Position numbers and translations under genes: made by a program. Below the pieces are notes generated by a model, which was given only the letters and a program-made list of their open reading frames with translations, had not been told where the DNA came from and did no database searches. This document shows positions 31,303-40,783 of a stretch of 64,000 bases of DNA, piece after piece (the first letter of the stretch is position 1; each line of letters opens with the position of its first letter). This stretch comes from JAFGVL01 sp963663245 (lineage in GTDB: Bacteria; Bacteroidota; Bacteroidia; Bacteroidales; Paludibacteraceae). The stretch is from positions 1,922,001 to 1,986,000 of the forward strand of contig OY760143.1 in the NCBI GenBank assembly GCA_963663245.1, in the 5' to 3' direction.

Positions 31303-34300
31303 TCACTTAAAAATTACTAATCCAGAAACAGACTCATTACCAACAAGCAATTGATAAACATAGCTACCAGAGATTAGATTTCCTCTTTCAAATACAAATT
31401 CATTATTTAAATTCGAGTGTTGCATGATTATTTTCCCTGATAGACTTAAAACAGAACAAGTAGCAAGCTTCTTTGATGGGTTATCAAAACTAATCTTAAC
31501 ATAATCTCTTGCAGGATTTGGGTAAACCACTACATCACCATTATATTTTATATTTACATCATCACCTGTAGTATTCCAGCATTTTTCTGGTTCAAGAATT
31601 AGATTATCAATACTCACTTCCCCCCCTGCGATTTCCTTTACAATAATTTTATTGTAACCTTTACCAACATTTACCTTAAATGGGGAAATTCCTGTCCATG
31701 GTAAGTCTGTAGCAACATTATTATATATTTTTCTTTTTGAATTATTAGATTCTAACCAAATCTCCACATGTGCAGGCCCAACTGTTTGTAAGTCAAAGCT
31801 AAGATTATATTTTCCTGGACCCATCAAAATATCTGTTGATGCTTCACCCTTTCCTACACTATTATCTAATGATAAGCTATGATCATCAGATTGTTCACTT
31901 GTAAAGAAATCTCCATCCCAACGACATACATTATCATCGCTGTCATCGTTGTTATAAAAAGTCTCAAAATCAAAGTTAGGTATTAAGTTACATTCTGTTG
32001 GTGAACATGGTGACTCCTCCCAACATACTTCTAGCTCAACTACAATATCGTCAATACTCATTTCATGACCTGCAGTTTCTTTTACTACAAATTTATTATA
32101 GTTACCATTCACTGTTACTACAAATGCTGGTATTGATGTCCAAGGCAAATCAGTAATCGTACTCATATAAATTCTCTTCGCTGATTCAGTTTCTGATTCT
32201 AACCAAATCTCAACTGAAGCTGCACCCCATGATTGTAAATCAAAACTTACCTTATAAGCTCCTGGACCCATCAAAATATCTGTTGATGCTTCACCCTTTC
32301 CTAGACTATTATCTAATGATAAGCTATGATCATTAGATTCTTCACTTGTAAAGAAATCTCCATCCCAACGACATACATTATCATCACTGTCATCGTTGTT
32401 ATAAAAGGTCTCAAAATCAAAGTTAGGTATTAAGTTACATTCTGTTGGTGAACATGGTGACTCCTCCCAACAGACTTCTGGCTCAACTACAATATCGTCA
32501 ATACTCATTTCATGACCTGCAGTTTCTTTTACTACAAATTTATTATAGTTACCATTCACTGTTACTACAAATGCTGGTATTGATGTCCAAGGCAAATCAG
32601 TAATCGTACTCATATAAATTCTCTTCGCTGATTCAGTTTCTGATTCTAACCAAATCTCAACTGAAGCTGCACCCCATGATTGTAAATCAAAACTTACCTT
32701 ATAAGCTCCTGGACCCATCAAAATATCTGTTGATGCTTCACCCTTTCCTACACTATTATCTAATGATAAGCTATGATCATCAGATTGTTCACTTGTAAAG
32801 AAATCTCCATCCCAACGACATACATTATCATCGCTGTCATCGTTGTTATAAAAAGTCTCAAAATCAAAGTTAGGTATTAAGTTACATTCTGTTGGTGAAC
32901 ATGGTGACTCCTCCCAACAGACTTCTGGCTCAACTACAATATCGTCAATACTCATTTCATGACCTGCAGTTTCTTTTACTACAAATTTATTATAGTTACC
33001 ATTCACTGTTACTACAAATGCTGGTATTGACGTCCAAGGCAAATCAGTAATCGTACTCATATAAATTCTCTTCGCTGATTCAGTTTCTGATTCTAACCAA
33101 ATCTCAACTGAAGCTGCACCCCATGATTGTAAATCAAAACTTACCTTATAAGCTCCTGGACCCATCAAAATATCTGTTGATGCTTCACCCTTTCCTACAC
33201 TATTATCTAATGATAAGCTATGATCATCAGATTGTTCACTTGTAAAGAAATCTCCATCCCAACGACATACATTATCATCGCTGTCATCGTTGTTATAAAA
33301 AGTCTCAAAATCAAAGTTAGGTATTAAGTTACATTCTGTTGGTGAACATGGTGACTCCTCCCAACATACTTCTGGCTCAACTACAATATCGTCAATACTC
33401 ATTTCATGACCTGCAGTTTCTTTTACTACAAATTTATTATAGTTACCATTCACTGTTACTACAAATGCTGGTATTGATGTCCAAGGCAAATCAGTAATCG
33501 TACTCATATAAATTCTCTTCGCTGATTCAGTTTCTGATTCTAACCAAATCTCAACTGAAGCTGCACCCCATGATTGTAAATCAAAACTTACCTTATAAGC
33601 TCCTGGACCCATCAAAATATCTGTTGATGCTTCACCCTTTCCTAGACTATTATCTAATGATAAGCTATGATCATTTGATTCTTCACTTGTAAAGAAATCT
33701 CCATCCCAACGACATACATTATCATCACTGTCATCGTTGTTATAAAAAGTCTCAAAATCAAAGTTAGGTATTAAGTTACATTCTGTTGGTGAACATGGTG
33801 ACTCCTCCCAACATACTTCTGGCTCAACTACAATATCGTCAATACTCATTTCATGACCTGCAGTTTCTTTTACTACAAATTTATTATAGTTACCATTCAC
33901 TGTTACTACAAATGCTGGTATTGATGTCCAAGGCAAATTAGTAATCGTACTCATATAAATTCTCTTCGCTGATTCCGTTTCTGATTCTAACCAAATCTCA
34001 ACTGAAGCTGCACCCCATGATTGTAAATCAAAACTTACCTTATAAGCTCCTGGACCCATCAAAATATCTGTTGATGCTTCACCCTTTCCTACACTATTAT
34101 CTAATGATAAGCTATGATCATTAGATTGTTCACTTGTAAAGAAATCTCCATCCCAACGACATACATTATCATCGCTGTCATCGTTGTTATAAAAAGTCTC
34201 AAAATCAAAGTTAGGTATTAAGTTACATTCTGTTGGTGAACATGGTGACTCCTCCCAACAGACTTCTGGCTCAACTACAATATCGTCAATACTCATTTCA

Positions 34301-34827
34301 TGACCTGCAGTTTCTTTTACTACAAATTTATTATAGTTACCATTCACTGTTACTACAAATGCTGGTATTGACGTCCAAGGCAAATCAGTAATCGTACTCA
34401 TATAAATTCTCTTCGCTGATTCCGTTTCTGATTCTAACCAAATCTCAACTGAAGCTGCACCCCATGATTGTAAATCAAAACTTACCTTATAAGCTCCTGG
34501 ACCCATCAAAATATCTGTTGATGCTTCACCCTTTCCTACACTATTATCTAATGATAAGCTATGATCATTAGATTGTTCACTTGTAAAGAAATCTCCATCC
34601 CAACGACATACATTATCATCGCTGTCATCGTTGTTATAAAAAGTCTCAAAATCAAAGTTAGGTATTAAGTTACATTCTGTTGGTGAACATGTTATTTGTT
34701 GTGCTTTCAAAGTGGTCGCACCAAATAAAAAAAGAGAAAGTACACCTAAAACTCTTAGTGTGTGTTTTGTCTTTTTCAACAAAAAAACTTCTTTTCCATT
34801 GAAAGAAATAAAATTCTTAGAATTCAT
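31303..34827 (-). CDS. Secreted protein with seven near-identical 149-residue repeats and type IX sorting domain
   Basis: A 1174-residue protein. The signal region is residues 20-43 (hydrophobic VLGVLSLFLFGATTLKAQ). From C47 come seven units of 149 residues, each starting CSPTECNLIPNFDFETF and ending VEPEVCWEESP. Each has four Cys and a beta-sandwich look (YKVSFDLQSWGAASVEIWLES; NYNKFVVKETAGHEMSIDDIVVE) like galactose-binding/CBM-type domains. Repeats 1-6 differ at only a few residues; repeat 7 diverges in its second half. The last about 75 residues (VVVYPNPARDYVKISF... to GLVIFK) are a type A sorting domain, so export by the type IX system to the cell surface is likely. A ligand, perhaps polysaccharide, is inference only. 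Single gene. Confidence 0.85.
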   Translation of the reverse strand: MNSKNFISFNGKEVFLLKKTKHTLRVLGVLSLFLFGATTLKAQQITCSPTECNLIPNFDFETFYNNDDSDDNVCRWDGDFFTSEQSNDHSLSLDNSVGKGEASTDILMGPGAYKVSFDLQSWGAASVEIWLESETESAKRIYMSTITDLPWTSIPAFVVTVNGNYNKFVVKETAGHEMSIDDIVVEPEVCWEESPCSPTECNLIPNFDFETFYNNDDSDDNVCRWDGDFFTSEQSNDHSLSLDNSVGKGEASTDILMGPGAYKVSFDLQSWGAASVEIWLESETESAKRIYMSTITNLPWTSIPAFVVTVNGNYNKFVVKETAGHEMSIDDIVVEPEVCWEESPCSPTECNLIPNFDFETFYNNDDSDDNVCRWDGDFFTSEESNDHSLSLDNSLGKGEASTDILMGPGAYKVSFDLQSWGAASVEIWLESETESAKRIYMSTITDLPWTSIPAFVVTVNGNYNKFVVKETAGHEMSIDDIVVEPEVCWEESPCSPTECNLIPNFDFETFYNNDDSDDNVCRWDGDFFTSEQSDDHSLSLDNSVGKGEASTDILMGPGAYKVSFDLQSWGAASVEIWLESETESAKRIYMSTITDLPWTSIPAFVVTVNGNYNKFVVKETAGHEMSIDDIVVEPEVCWEESPCSPTECNLIPNFDFETFYNNDDSDDNVCRWDGDFFTSEQSDDHSLSLDNSVGKGEASTDILMGPGAYKVSFDLQSWGAASVEIWLESETESAKRIYMSTITDLPWTSIPAFVVTVNGNYNKFVVKETAGHEMSIDDIVVEPEVCWEESPCSPTECNLIPNFDFETFYNNDDSDDNVCRWDGDFFTSEESNDHSLSLDNSLGKGEASTDILMGPGAYKVSFDLQSWGAASVEIWLESETESAKRIYMSTITDLPWTSIPAFVVTVNGNYNKFVVKETAGHEMSIDDIVVELEVCWEESPCSPTECNLIPNFDFETFYNNDDSDDNVCRWDGDFFTSEQSDDHSLSLDNSVGKGEASTDILMGPGKYNLSFDLQTVGPAHVEIWLESNNSKRKIYNNVATDLPWTGISPFKVNVGKGYNKIIVKEIAGGEVSIDNLILEPEKCWNTTGDDVNIKYNGDVVVYPNPARDYVKISFDNPSKKLATCSVLSLSGKIIMQHSNLNNEFVFERGNLISGSYVYQLLVGNESVSGLVIFK
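31576..34689 (-). repeat. Seven tandem 447-bp coding repeats
   Basis: The unit length is exactly 447 bp: the string GTGAACATGG recurs at 32001 and 32448. Copies are nearly identical in DNA, including silent sites. Variant tags, in protein order: units 3 and 6 share EESN/SLG; 4, 5 and 7 share EQSD/SVG; 1 and 2 share EQSN/SVG. The mosaic points to recent duplication or gene conversion. Confidence 0.95.
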
Positions 34828-35069
34828 GTGATTAAATTTAATGGTTTATAATTTCAATTATCTTTTTATACAATTATTTATTTTAGAAAACACTTTATAA
34901 GTAACAAAGCTCATAATAAAGCACCCTAACTCAACAGTAAAAAACTTCACAATAGTATGACTCAAAAAAAAGAAAAGGTTACACTTTTTTTTTAACTTTT
35001 TCAAAAAAAACAAACTATTAAACTATAAAGGTGGAGTAGAAATTAACTTATTAGATAGACACAGGAAGG

Positions 35070-36449
35070 TTATATTACTTCAATTTTCTTCCATTTGCCT
35101 TGATAAAATCTATAAATCAACAGCAAAGCAAATAAAATAATAACTACAATAACGGCAGTCCACACAAATAAAACATGATAATCAAAAACTTCAAACATTA
35201 GATATGCGATCCCAACCAAAGACCAATGCATAATAATAGAAGCCCACATTGTCCAGTGAGTATCTCCCGCTCCACGCAAAGCACCAATTAAACATACCAT
35301 TATGGCATCAAACAATACATACAGTGAAACTAGCTGCACCATTCTTACTGCTATAGGAGCAACTTCAGCAAATAACTCATCACTCGCATTACCCTTGAAT
35401 AAATAAACTAATGGCTCAGGTATAAGAACAAAAAATAAAAGACACACTACTGAATATAGCAAACCTGCAGACAAGCCAGAATAAGTTGCTCTTATTGCCG
35501 AGTAAACATCTTTAGCTCCTAAATACCTGCCAACTAGACTCATAATAGCTATTTCTATTCCAATAAGAGGTATAAATGAAATATAATCCCAATTAAAAGT
35601 TATAGTAGTAGCAGTAGCAATTACATTTCCTTGAGATTGAAATATGAAAATCAGCACATTAAAAGCCAGCATATTCACAAACATTTCAGTTCCTTGAGGA
35701 GTTCCAAAATAGAGTAATTTTTTCATTATCTTCCAATCAATATGAAAGGATTTTTTCACTTCAAATTCTATGGAATTTGATTTTGAGAAATACTTCCATA
35801 CAAAAACAGATGAGCCCAAGAAGCTAGCTAAAACAGTTCCGATTGCTGCACCTTCAATACCCATAGGCGAGAATCCTAGTCTGCCAAAAATCAACACATA
35901 ATTAATTCCAACATTAGCTAACATTGCTACTATATTAGAAAACATTACAATACGCGTATTACCAATACCTGAAAAATAACCAGTAAAAGCTGTACGAAGC
36001 AGGGTAAAAATCAACCCAAAAATAAGCACATTGAAATATTTAGTTTGATATATTAACTGCTCCAAAGGAAGATTCATAAATTCAAAAAACAGAATTCCTA
36101 AAGGACGCAAAAGCAGAATGAGAGGATATGCTATTATAGCTAGAATAAAAGTTTGAGTAAAAACCTTTGCACTCTCTTTTTTGCGACCAGCTCCAAAATA
36201 TTGTGCAACCAAAGTAGTAGAAAAACTCAATAGTCCAACAAAAAAGAAGGACATCATCAATATACTCAAACCACCTCCCATAACAGCATTCATTGCTTCT
36301 GGAGCAATTTGAGCCATATACAAACGATCCGTAATTTGCATTACTATATCGCAGGCATAAGTAGCTACCATTGGCATAGCAATAGTAAGCATCTCTTTAA
36401 AACCACCTTTAGCAGAATACATATCTGCTATTTTTGAGCTATAGTTCAT
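35070..36449 (-). CDS. MATE-family efflux transporter
   Basis: A 459-residue MatE protein with 12 predicted helices in two homologous halves. The N-terminal block KEMLTIAMPMVATYACDIVMQITDRLYMA (about 19-47) and the second-half start KKLLYFGTPQGTEMFVNMLAF are the repeated MATE motifs. These are Na+- or H+-coupled exporters of cationic drugs or metabolites in the inner membrane. It starts immediately after the stop of the DUF2147 gene (0 bp), so it is the third gene of an mnmE-DUF2147-MATE operon. The substrate cannot be predicted. Confidence 0.9.
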   Translation of the reverse strand: MNYSSKIADMYSAKGGFKEMLTIAMPMVATYACDIVMQITDRLYMAQIAPEAMNAVMGGGLSILMMSFFFVGLLSFSTTLVAQYFGAGRKKESAKVFTQTFILAIIAYPLILLLRPLGILFFEFMNLPLEQLIYQTKYFNVLIFGLIFTLLRTAFTGYFSGIGNTRIVMFSNIVAMLANVGINYVLIFGRLGFSPMGIEGAAIGTVLASFLGSSVFVWKYFSKSNSIEFEVKKSFHIDWKIMKKLLYFGTPQGTEMFVNMLAFNVLIFIFQSQGNVIATATTITFNWDYISFIPLIGIEIAIMSLVGRYLGAKDVYSAIRATYSGLSAGLLYSVVCLLFFVLIPEPLVYLFKGNASDELFAEVAPIAVRMVQLVSLYVLFDAIMVCLIGALRGAGDTHWTMWASIIMHWSLVGIAYLMFEVFDYHVLFVWTAVIVVIILFALLLIYRFYQGKWKKIEVI

Positions 36450-36860
36450 TTATTTTATTCGCTGCCAAGTTCGTTCCTGTGAAATAAAAAGATACCTCGC
36501 TTTCAATAGTAAATCACCATTAGGCAATAACTCAAAGGCTCCTTTAACATGTACTCCTTCACGAGGAGAATATATCTTTCCATTCCCCCACTTATTATTT
36601 TTATACTCTAGCCCATAAATAAAGGTTGTACCTATAATCTTTCGAGTACGTAATTTTTTATTGGGATTTTTTGTGTCAATTCTAGAAGTACCCTTTTTTA
36701 ACCATATTGTTTTAGCATAATACTTCCCTTTCTTTTTGTAGAACTTTACTTTAGCATCTTTCTTCTCAACAAAGTAAATACCCAAAATTTTATCTGCAGG
36801 ATTAGCGAATAGATAACTAGAAAAAAATAAGAATGATAATAATAAAAGTGTGTGTCGCAT
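36450..36860 (-). CDS. DUF2147 secreted protein
   Basis: Start set at ATG 36860 (MRHTLLLLSFLFFSSYLFANPADKI), which gives a signal peptide cleaved after about residue 20; it has 136 residues. The mature sequence starts ILGIYFVEKKDAKVKFYKKKGKYYAKTIW, followed by GTTFIYGLEYKNNKWGNGKIYSPREGVHVKGAFELLPNGDLLLKARY: the GxIYxPxxGxxxxGxxxL pattern of DUF2147, a small lipocalin-like beta-barrel. Function unknown. It lies 8 bp after mnmE and abuts the MATE gene. Confidence 0.85.
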   Translation of the reverse strand: MRHTLLLLSFLFFSSYLFANPADKILGIYFVEKKDAKVKFYKKKGKYYAKTIWLKKGTSRIDTKNPNKKLRTRKIIGTTFIYGLEYKNNKWGNGKIYSPREGVHVKGAFELLPNGDLLLKARYLFISQERTWQRIK

Positions 36861-36868
36861 ATGTATAA

Positions 36869-38263
36869 TTACTTGCCGATACAAAATCTACTAAAAATAT
36901 TTCCTAAAATCTCCTCTGTTCCTATAGAGCCTGTAATCTCTCCTAAATAATGCATGCACTCCCTAATATCTTGAGAAAGGAAATCTCCAGAAACATTCTT
37001 CTGCATACCTTCTCCTACTCTATTTACTGCCGCCAAAGCTTTAACCAAAGCCTCATAATGACGCACGTTAGAAACAATCACATCTTGCTGAGAAATACCC
37101 GCTAATTGAGAAGCCTCAATTAGTGCTTTATGTAAATTTTCTGTATTATATTTTTGTTTTGCAGAAACAATAATTTTACTATCAATTATTTCGAAAATAG
37201 CTTCTCCAAGAGTCTTTTTTTGCTCTTCATTTAGAAGATCCGCCTTATTACAAACTAATATGAGTTTTTTACCTTGCAGTAATTCTTTTATATGGTATAA
37301 ATTTTTCTTAATTCCATCTACACCAATAGTAGCATCAACTAAAAACAATACAACATCTGCTTTTTCAATAATCTTATAGGTGCGTTTAATGCCTAAATTT
37401 TCGATTTTATCTGATGTTTGACGAATACCTGCTGTATCTATAAAACGGAAAGTAACACCACAAATAACTGTTGTATCTTCAATACTGTCCCGTGTTGTGC
37501 CGTGTATATCAGAAACAATGGCCTTTTCTTCATTAAGCAACAAATTCAACAAGGTTGATTTTCCTACATTCGTCTCACCTACTATCGCAACTGGAACTCC
37601 ATTTTTAATAGCATTACCTAAGCTGAAAGATTCTGTCAGACGACTTAGCTTTTTTGTGATTTTTTCAATTAATTCATTTAGCTGTGCGCGGTCAGCAAAT
37701 TCGACATCTTCATGACTAAAATCCAACTCTAATTCAATTAATGACACAAACGTAAGTAAGTCATTTCGTAAAACTAACAACTCATTAGAGAAGCCACCCC
37801 GCATTTGTTGCAAGGCAATTTTATGAGAAGCTGAAGAAGAAGCAGCTATTAAATCAACAATAGCTTCAGCTTGTGAGAGATCCATTTTCCCATTTGTAAA
37901 AGCACGCTGTGAGAATTCTCCAGCGGTTGCTAATTCAGCACCATTTTGCACCAACAATTGCAATATTTGCTGTTGAATAAACTGACTTCCATGACAAGCT
38001 ATCTCTACAGAATTCTCTCCTGTAAATGAACGCGGCGCTTTAAATACACTAAGCAACACCTGGTCTATCACATTAGCTCCATCATAAATAGCCCCATAAT
38101 GAATTGTATTCGGTTCAACATTAACTAATTTCTTTTTCGGATCTTTAGCTCGAAAAATCAAGTCACATATTGTGAATGCCTCTATCCCAGAAATTCGAAC
38201 AATTGCAATAGCCCCCTGTCCTGAGGCTGTGGATATGGCACATATAGTTGGTGTATTCATCAT
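36869..38263 (-). CDS. mnmE: tRNA modification GTPase MnmE
   Basis: A 464-residue GTPase that with MnmG makes the 5-carboxymethylaminomethyl group on U34 of certain tRNAs. It has the N-terminal folate-binding domain (TICAISTASGQGAIAIVRISG), a helical domain, and a G domain at about 220-380 with GETNVGKSTLLN (G1), GTTRDSIED (G2), DTAG (G3) and NKAD (G4). The C-terminal FCIGK carries the catalytic Cys. The second Met is an equally good start. First gene of a three-gene operon. Confidence 0.96.
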   Translation of the reverse strand: MMNTPTICAISTASGQGAIAIVRISGIEAFTICDLIFRAKDPKKKLVNVEPNTIHYGAIYDGANVIDQVLLSVFKAPRSFTGENSVEIACHGSQFIQQQILQLLVQNGAELATAGEFSQRAFTNGKMDLSQAEAIVDLIAASSSASHKIALQQMRGGFSNELLVLRNDLLTFVSLIELELDFSHEDVEFADRAQLNELIEKITKKLSRLTESFSLGNAIKNGVPVAIVGETNVGKSTLLNLLLNEEKAIVSDIHGTTRDSIEDTTVICGVTFRFIDTAGIRQTSDKIENLGIKRTYKIIEKADVVLFLVDATIGVDGIKKNLYHIKELLQGKKLILVCNKADLLNEEQKKTLGEAIFEIIDSKIIVSAKQKYNTENLHKALIEASQLAGISQQDVIVSNVRHYEALVKALAAVNRVGEGMQKNVSGDFLSQDIRECMHYLGEITGSIGTEEILGNIFSRFCIGK

Positions 38264-38314
38264 TTTTTTTTGCTAAAGAGACGGTGCGAGCACCATCTCT
38301 ACATAAATTATCTA

Positions 38315-39187
38315 TTAAATTCTATCTAGTACCTTTTCTATCAATTCTTTTATTAACGGGTGATAATTTGTATTGGCAGATTTAATTCTTCGATTAGCAA
38401 TTACACAACAAACAGTCATCGCTTTATGCCCCATCAACTTTGCCATACCTGCAATAGCTGAACCCTCCATTTCATAATTGGTAATTTTATAATCTCCATA
38501 ACGAAAAGATTCTATTTTATCATTAATTTTCATATCATCCAAATTCAATCGTAATACTCGTCCTTGCGGACCATAAAACCCATTTGCAGAAATGGTAACC
38601 CCACGCAACATATCATTCTTACAAATCGCATTTAACAACGATTCATCAGCAGCTACTACGTATGGAGATGCTTTTAATGGAGACCAATTAAGATGTTTCT
38701 TTAGTGATTCTTCAAATGCTAAATCTGCAATACTGTTTCTTCCTTCATAAAAACTCAAAACACCATCAAATCCAATTGATAGCTCTGAAGCTAAAAATGA
38801 GCCTAAAGGAATATCTGCCTGCATGCCTCCACAAGTACCAATACGAACAATAGTCAATGGTTTAAATACTGAATGCTCTGTTCTGTTTTCAAAATTAATA
38901 TTTGCTAAAGCATCTAGTTCATTCATTACAATATCAATATTGTCAGTACCAATACCCGTAGACAAAACTGTTATTCTTTTACCTTTATATCCACCTGTTA
39001 TGGAGTTGAACTCTCTATTAGAAACCTCACACTCAATTGTATCAAAAAATGACGCCACCATTTTTACTCTAGCAGGGTCTCCGACAAGGATTATTTTCTC
39101 GGCTAATTGAGAAGGAAGCAAGTGCAAATGGAATATACTCCCGTCAGCATTTAATATAAGCTCTGATTCTGAAAAATATTTAGTCAT
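38315..39187 (-). CDS. Nucleoside phosphorylase (uridine phosphorylase-like)
   Basis: A 290-residue member of the PNP/UDP phosphorylase family, which cleaves nucleosides with phosphate in salvage. ILVGDPARVKMVASFFD (about 34-50) is the phosphate-binding start, VLSTGIGTDNIDIVMNEL (74-91) and IVRIGTCGGMQADIPLGS (109-126) are core blocks, and YEMEGSAIAGMAKLMG (about 238-253) is the ribose site. About 35 residues longer than E. coli Udp, typical of Bacteroidota homologues. Substrate (uridine or purine) is not certain. Single gene. Confidence 0.9.
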   Translation of the reverse strand: MTKYFSESELILNADGSIFHLHLLPSQLAEKIILVGDPARVKMVASFFDTIECEVSNREFNSITGGYKGKRITVLSTGIGTDNIDIVMNELDALANINFENRTEHSVFKPLTIVRIGTCGGMQADIPLGSFLASELSIGFDGVLSFYEGRNSIADLAFEESLKKHLNWSPLKASPYVVAADESLLNAICKNDMLRGVTISANGFYGPQGRVLRLNLDDMKINDKIESFRYGDYKITNYEMEGSAIAGMAKLMGHKAMTVCCVIANRRIKSANTNYHPLIKELIEKVLDRI

Positions 39188-39325
39188 GTTATAAAAATAT
39201 AAAGACAGAGTTTACAAAATAAAAAGAAACTACTATCTTTCATCGCAACCTTACTGTCTGTCTGATTCTCTATCTAATTAAAAACAAAAATACGGATAAG
39301 AATTTTAATTTCACTTTAATGCAAT

Positions 39326-39352
39326 AAAAAAGCCGAAGAAAATCTTCGGCTA
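39326..39352 (-). terminator. Terminator of the ECF sigma gene
   Basis: AGCCGAAGA / TCTTCGGCT stem, followed in the minus direction by a T6 run. Confidence 0.82.
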
Positions 39353-39374
39353 ACTATCTATTTACATTAAAAGA

Positions 39375-39878
39375 TTACTTATAGTCTTTTAATGACTCTT
39401 GCAATCGTTGACGAGCAAAAAAGATTCTACTTTTAACTGTTCCTATTGGAAGGTCCATTTTATCGGCAATCTCATGATACTTAAATCCAGCAACGTGCAT
39501 AGAAAAGGGAACTTTATAATCGTCTGCAAAACCATTAATACAGTTATTTATCTCGTTTATAGAGTAAGCTCCATCTGGAGAATCAAAACCTGATGTTTGA
39601 GGTATATTTAAAAAATAAGAATTATCAGTACGGTCTACCATAGTCTGATCACGAATTATCTTTCTATAATTATTAATAAAGATATTCTTCATTATTGTCA
39701 ACACCCATCCTTTAAAATTAGTGTTTTCAGTAAACTTATCTTGGTTAGTCAACACCTTAAGTGTTGTTTCTTGCAAAAGATCCTTAGCCTCTTCTCTATC
39801 AACAGTCAAAGTACAAGCAAAATTATACATATTATCCTGCAAGCCTAACAGCTTATTTTGTAGTTCTAAGTTTCTCAT
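39375..39878 (-). CDS. ECF-type RNA polymerase sigma factor
   Basis: A 167-residue sigma-70 family protein with region 2 (LLGLQDNMYNFACTLTVDREEAKDLLQETTLKVL, with NFKGWVLTIMKNIFINNYRK as 2.3-2.4) and region 4 (FSMHVAGFKYHEIADKMDLPIGTVKSRIFFARQRLQ). No anti-sigma gene lies beside it, and it is monocistronic, which is like the orphan EcfG/SigH-like copies common in Bacteroidales. Target genes cannot be inferred. The linker holds YFLNIPQTSGFDSPDGAYSI. Confidence 0.93.
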   Translation of the reverse strand: MRNLELQNKLLGLQDNMYNFACTLTVDREEAKDLLQETTLKVLTNQDKFTENTNFKGWVLTIMKNIFINNYRKIIRDQTMVDRTDNSYFLNIPQTSGFDSPDGAYSINEINNCINGFADDYKVPFSMHVAGFKYHEIADKMDLPIGTVKSRIFFARQRLQESLKDYK

Positions 39879-40251
39879 GAAATTGTTCGTTTAATTAGAT
39901 ATATAATTCTTAATTTTGTGTTTTACAATAAAACAATTAATAACTGAAAATGCTCATGATATTTGTACAGTTTGTTAATAAATACTTAACACCCCTTTTT
40001 ACAGGGGGAAAAGGATTTAAAAATAATACATTTTTTAGATAAATTTACATTTTGTTGATAAAAACAACTTTAAATATTTGGATAATTAAAATTTATAAAA
40101 TTCATTGATTTATAGAACTCTTACTATTAGATAGATTAGAACTGTTCTTAGTTTGGAAATGTTTTACAACATATTTTTCAAGAAAACAATATAAAAAATC
40201 TATATTAATCCTCGACCCACAAAGGATTTTAAACACATAAAAAATAGACAC
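39879..40251. other. Divergent intergenic region, 373 bp, no gene
   Basis: An AT-rich interval between the sigma gene and the nitroreductase. On the + strand TAATTTTG (39911-39918) fits the -7 pattern but is far from either gene. I see no ORF, strong hairpin or RNA gene. Confidence 0.5.
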
Positions 40252-40782
40252 ATGAATCTTTTTCAAAAATTACTAAAAAACAGGAAAAGCACCAGAGTAT
40301 TTACTCCAAAAATGGTAGAAAATGACAAAATAGAAGCCTTAAAAAGCGCAGTTTTAATGTCACCTTCCGGAAAAAGAATCAACGAATGGGAGTTTATTCT
40401 AATTAACGAACCTGAATTATTAACAAAACTTTCCACAAGCAAAGAACATGGTTCAAGTTTAATCTCAGGAGCCCCCATTGCTTTTGTTGTTATAGGAGAC
40501 ACCACCAAATCCGATGTATGGATTGAAGACTGCTCTATTGCATCAATCATACTACAATTACAAGCTGAAGACTTAGGCCTAGGTTCATGTTGGGTGCAAA
40601 TACGTCAACGCAAAAATAAAGCAGGCGAATTATCAGAAAACTACGTACGTTCTCTTCTAAACATCCCTGCACATTATGGAGTAGAAAGTATTATTGCTAT
40701 TGGTTACAAAGAAAGAAATAGAAGCCCTTTTGATGAAAGTAATTTACAAAGAGAAAAAATTCATTTGAATAGATTTCAATAA
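40252..40782 (+). CDS. Nitroreductase-family FMN protein
   Basis: A 176-residue small nitroreductase-like flavoprotein. It begins LLKNRKSTRVFTPKMVENDKIEALKSAVLMSPSGKRINEWEFI, with RKSTR (FMN phosphate contact) and the SPS/N segment, and has LQLQAEDLGLGSCWVQIR (about 103-120), the second FMN-binding block. The physiological substrate is unknown. It is 1 bp before the DUF2520 gene and heads a five-gene conserved cluster (DUF2520, kdsC, ubiA, maf). Confidence 0.88.
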   Translation: MNLFQKLLKNRKSTRVFTPKMVENDKIEALKSAVLMSPSGKRINEWEFILINEPELLTKLSTSKEHGSSLISGAPIAFVVIGDTTKSDVWIEDCSIASIILQLQAEDLGLGSCWVQIRQRKNKAGELSENYVRSLLNIPAHYGVESIIAIGYKERNRSPFDESNLQREKIHLNRFQ

Positions 40783-40783
40783 T

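Noticed and set aside
31576..34689. Regular direct repeats, at first sight a CRISPR or satellite array
   Set aside because: The unit is 447 bp, in frame, within one long ORF with signal peptide and sorting domain; there are no spacers.
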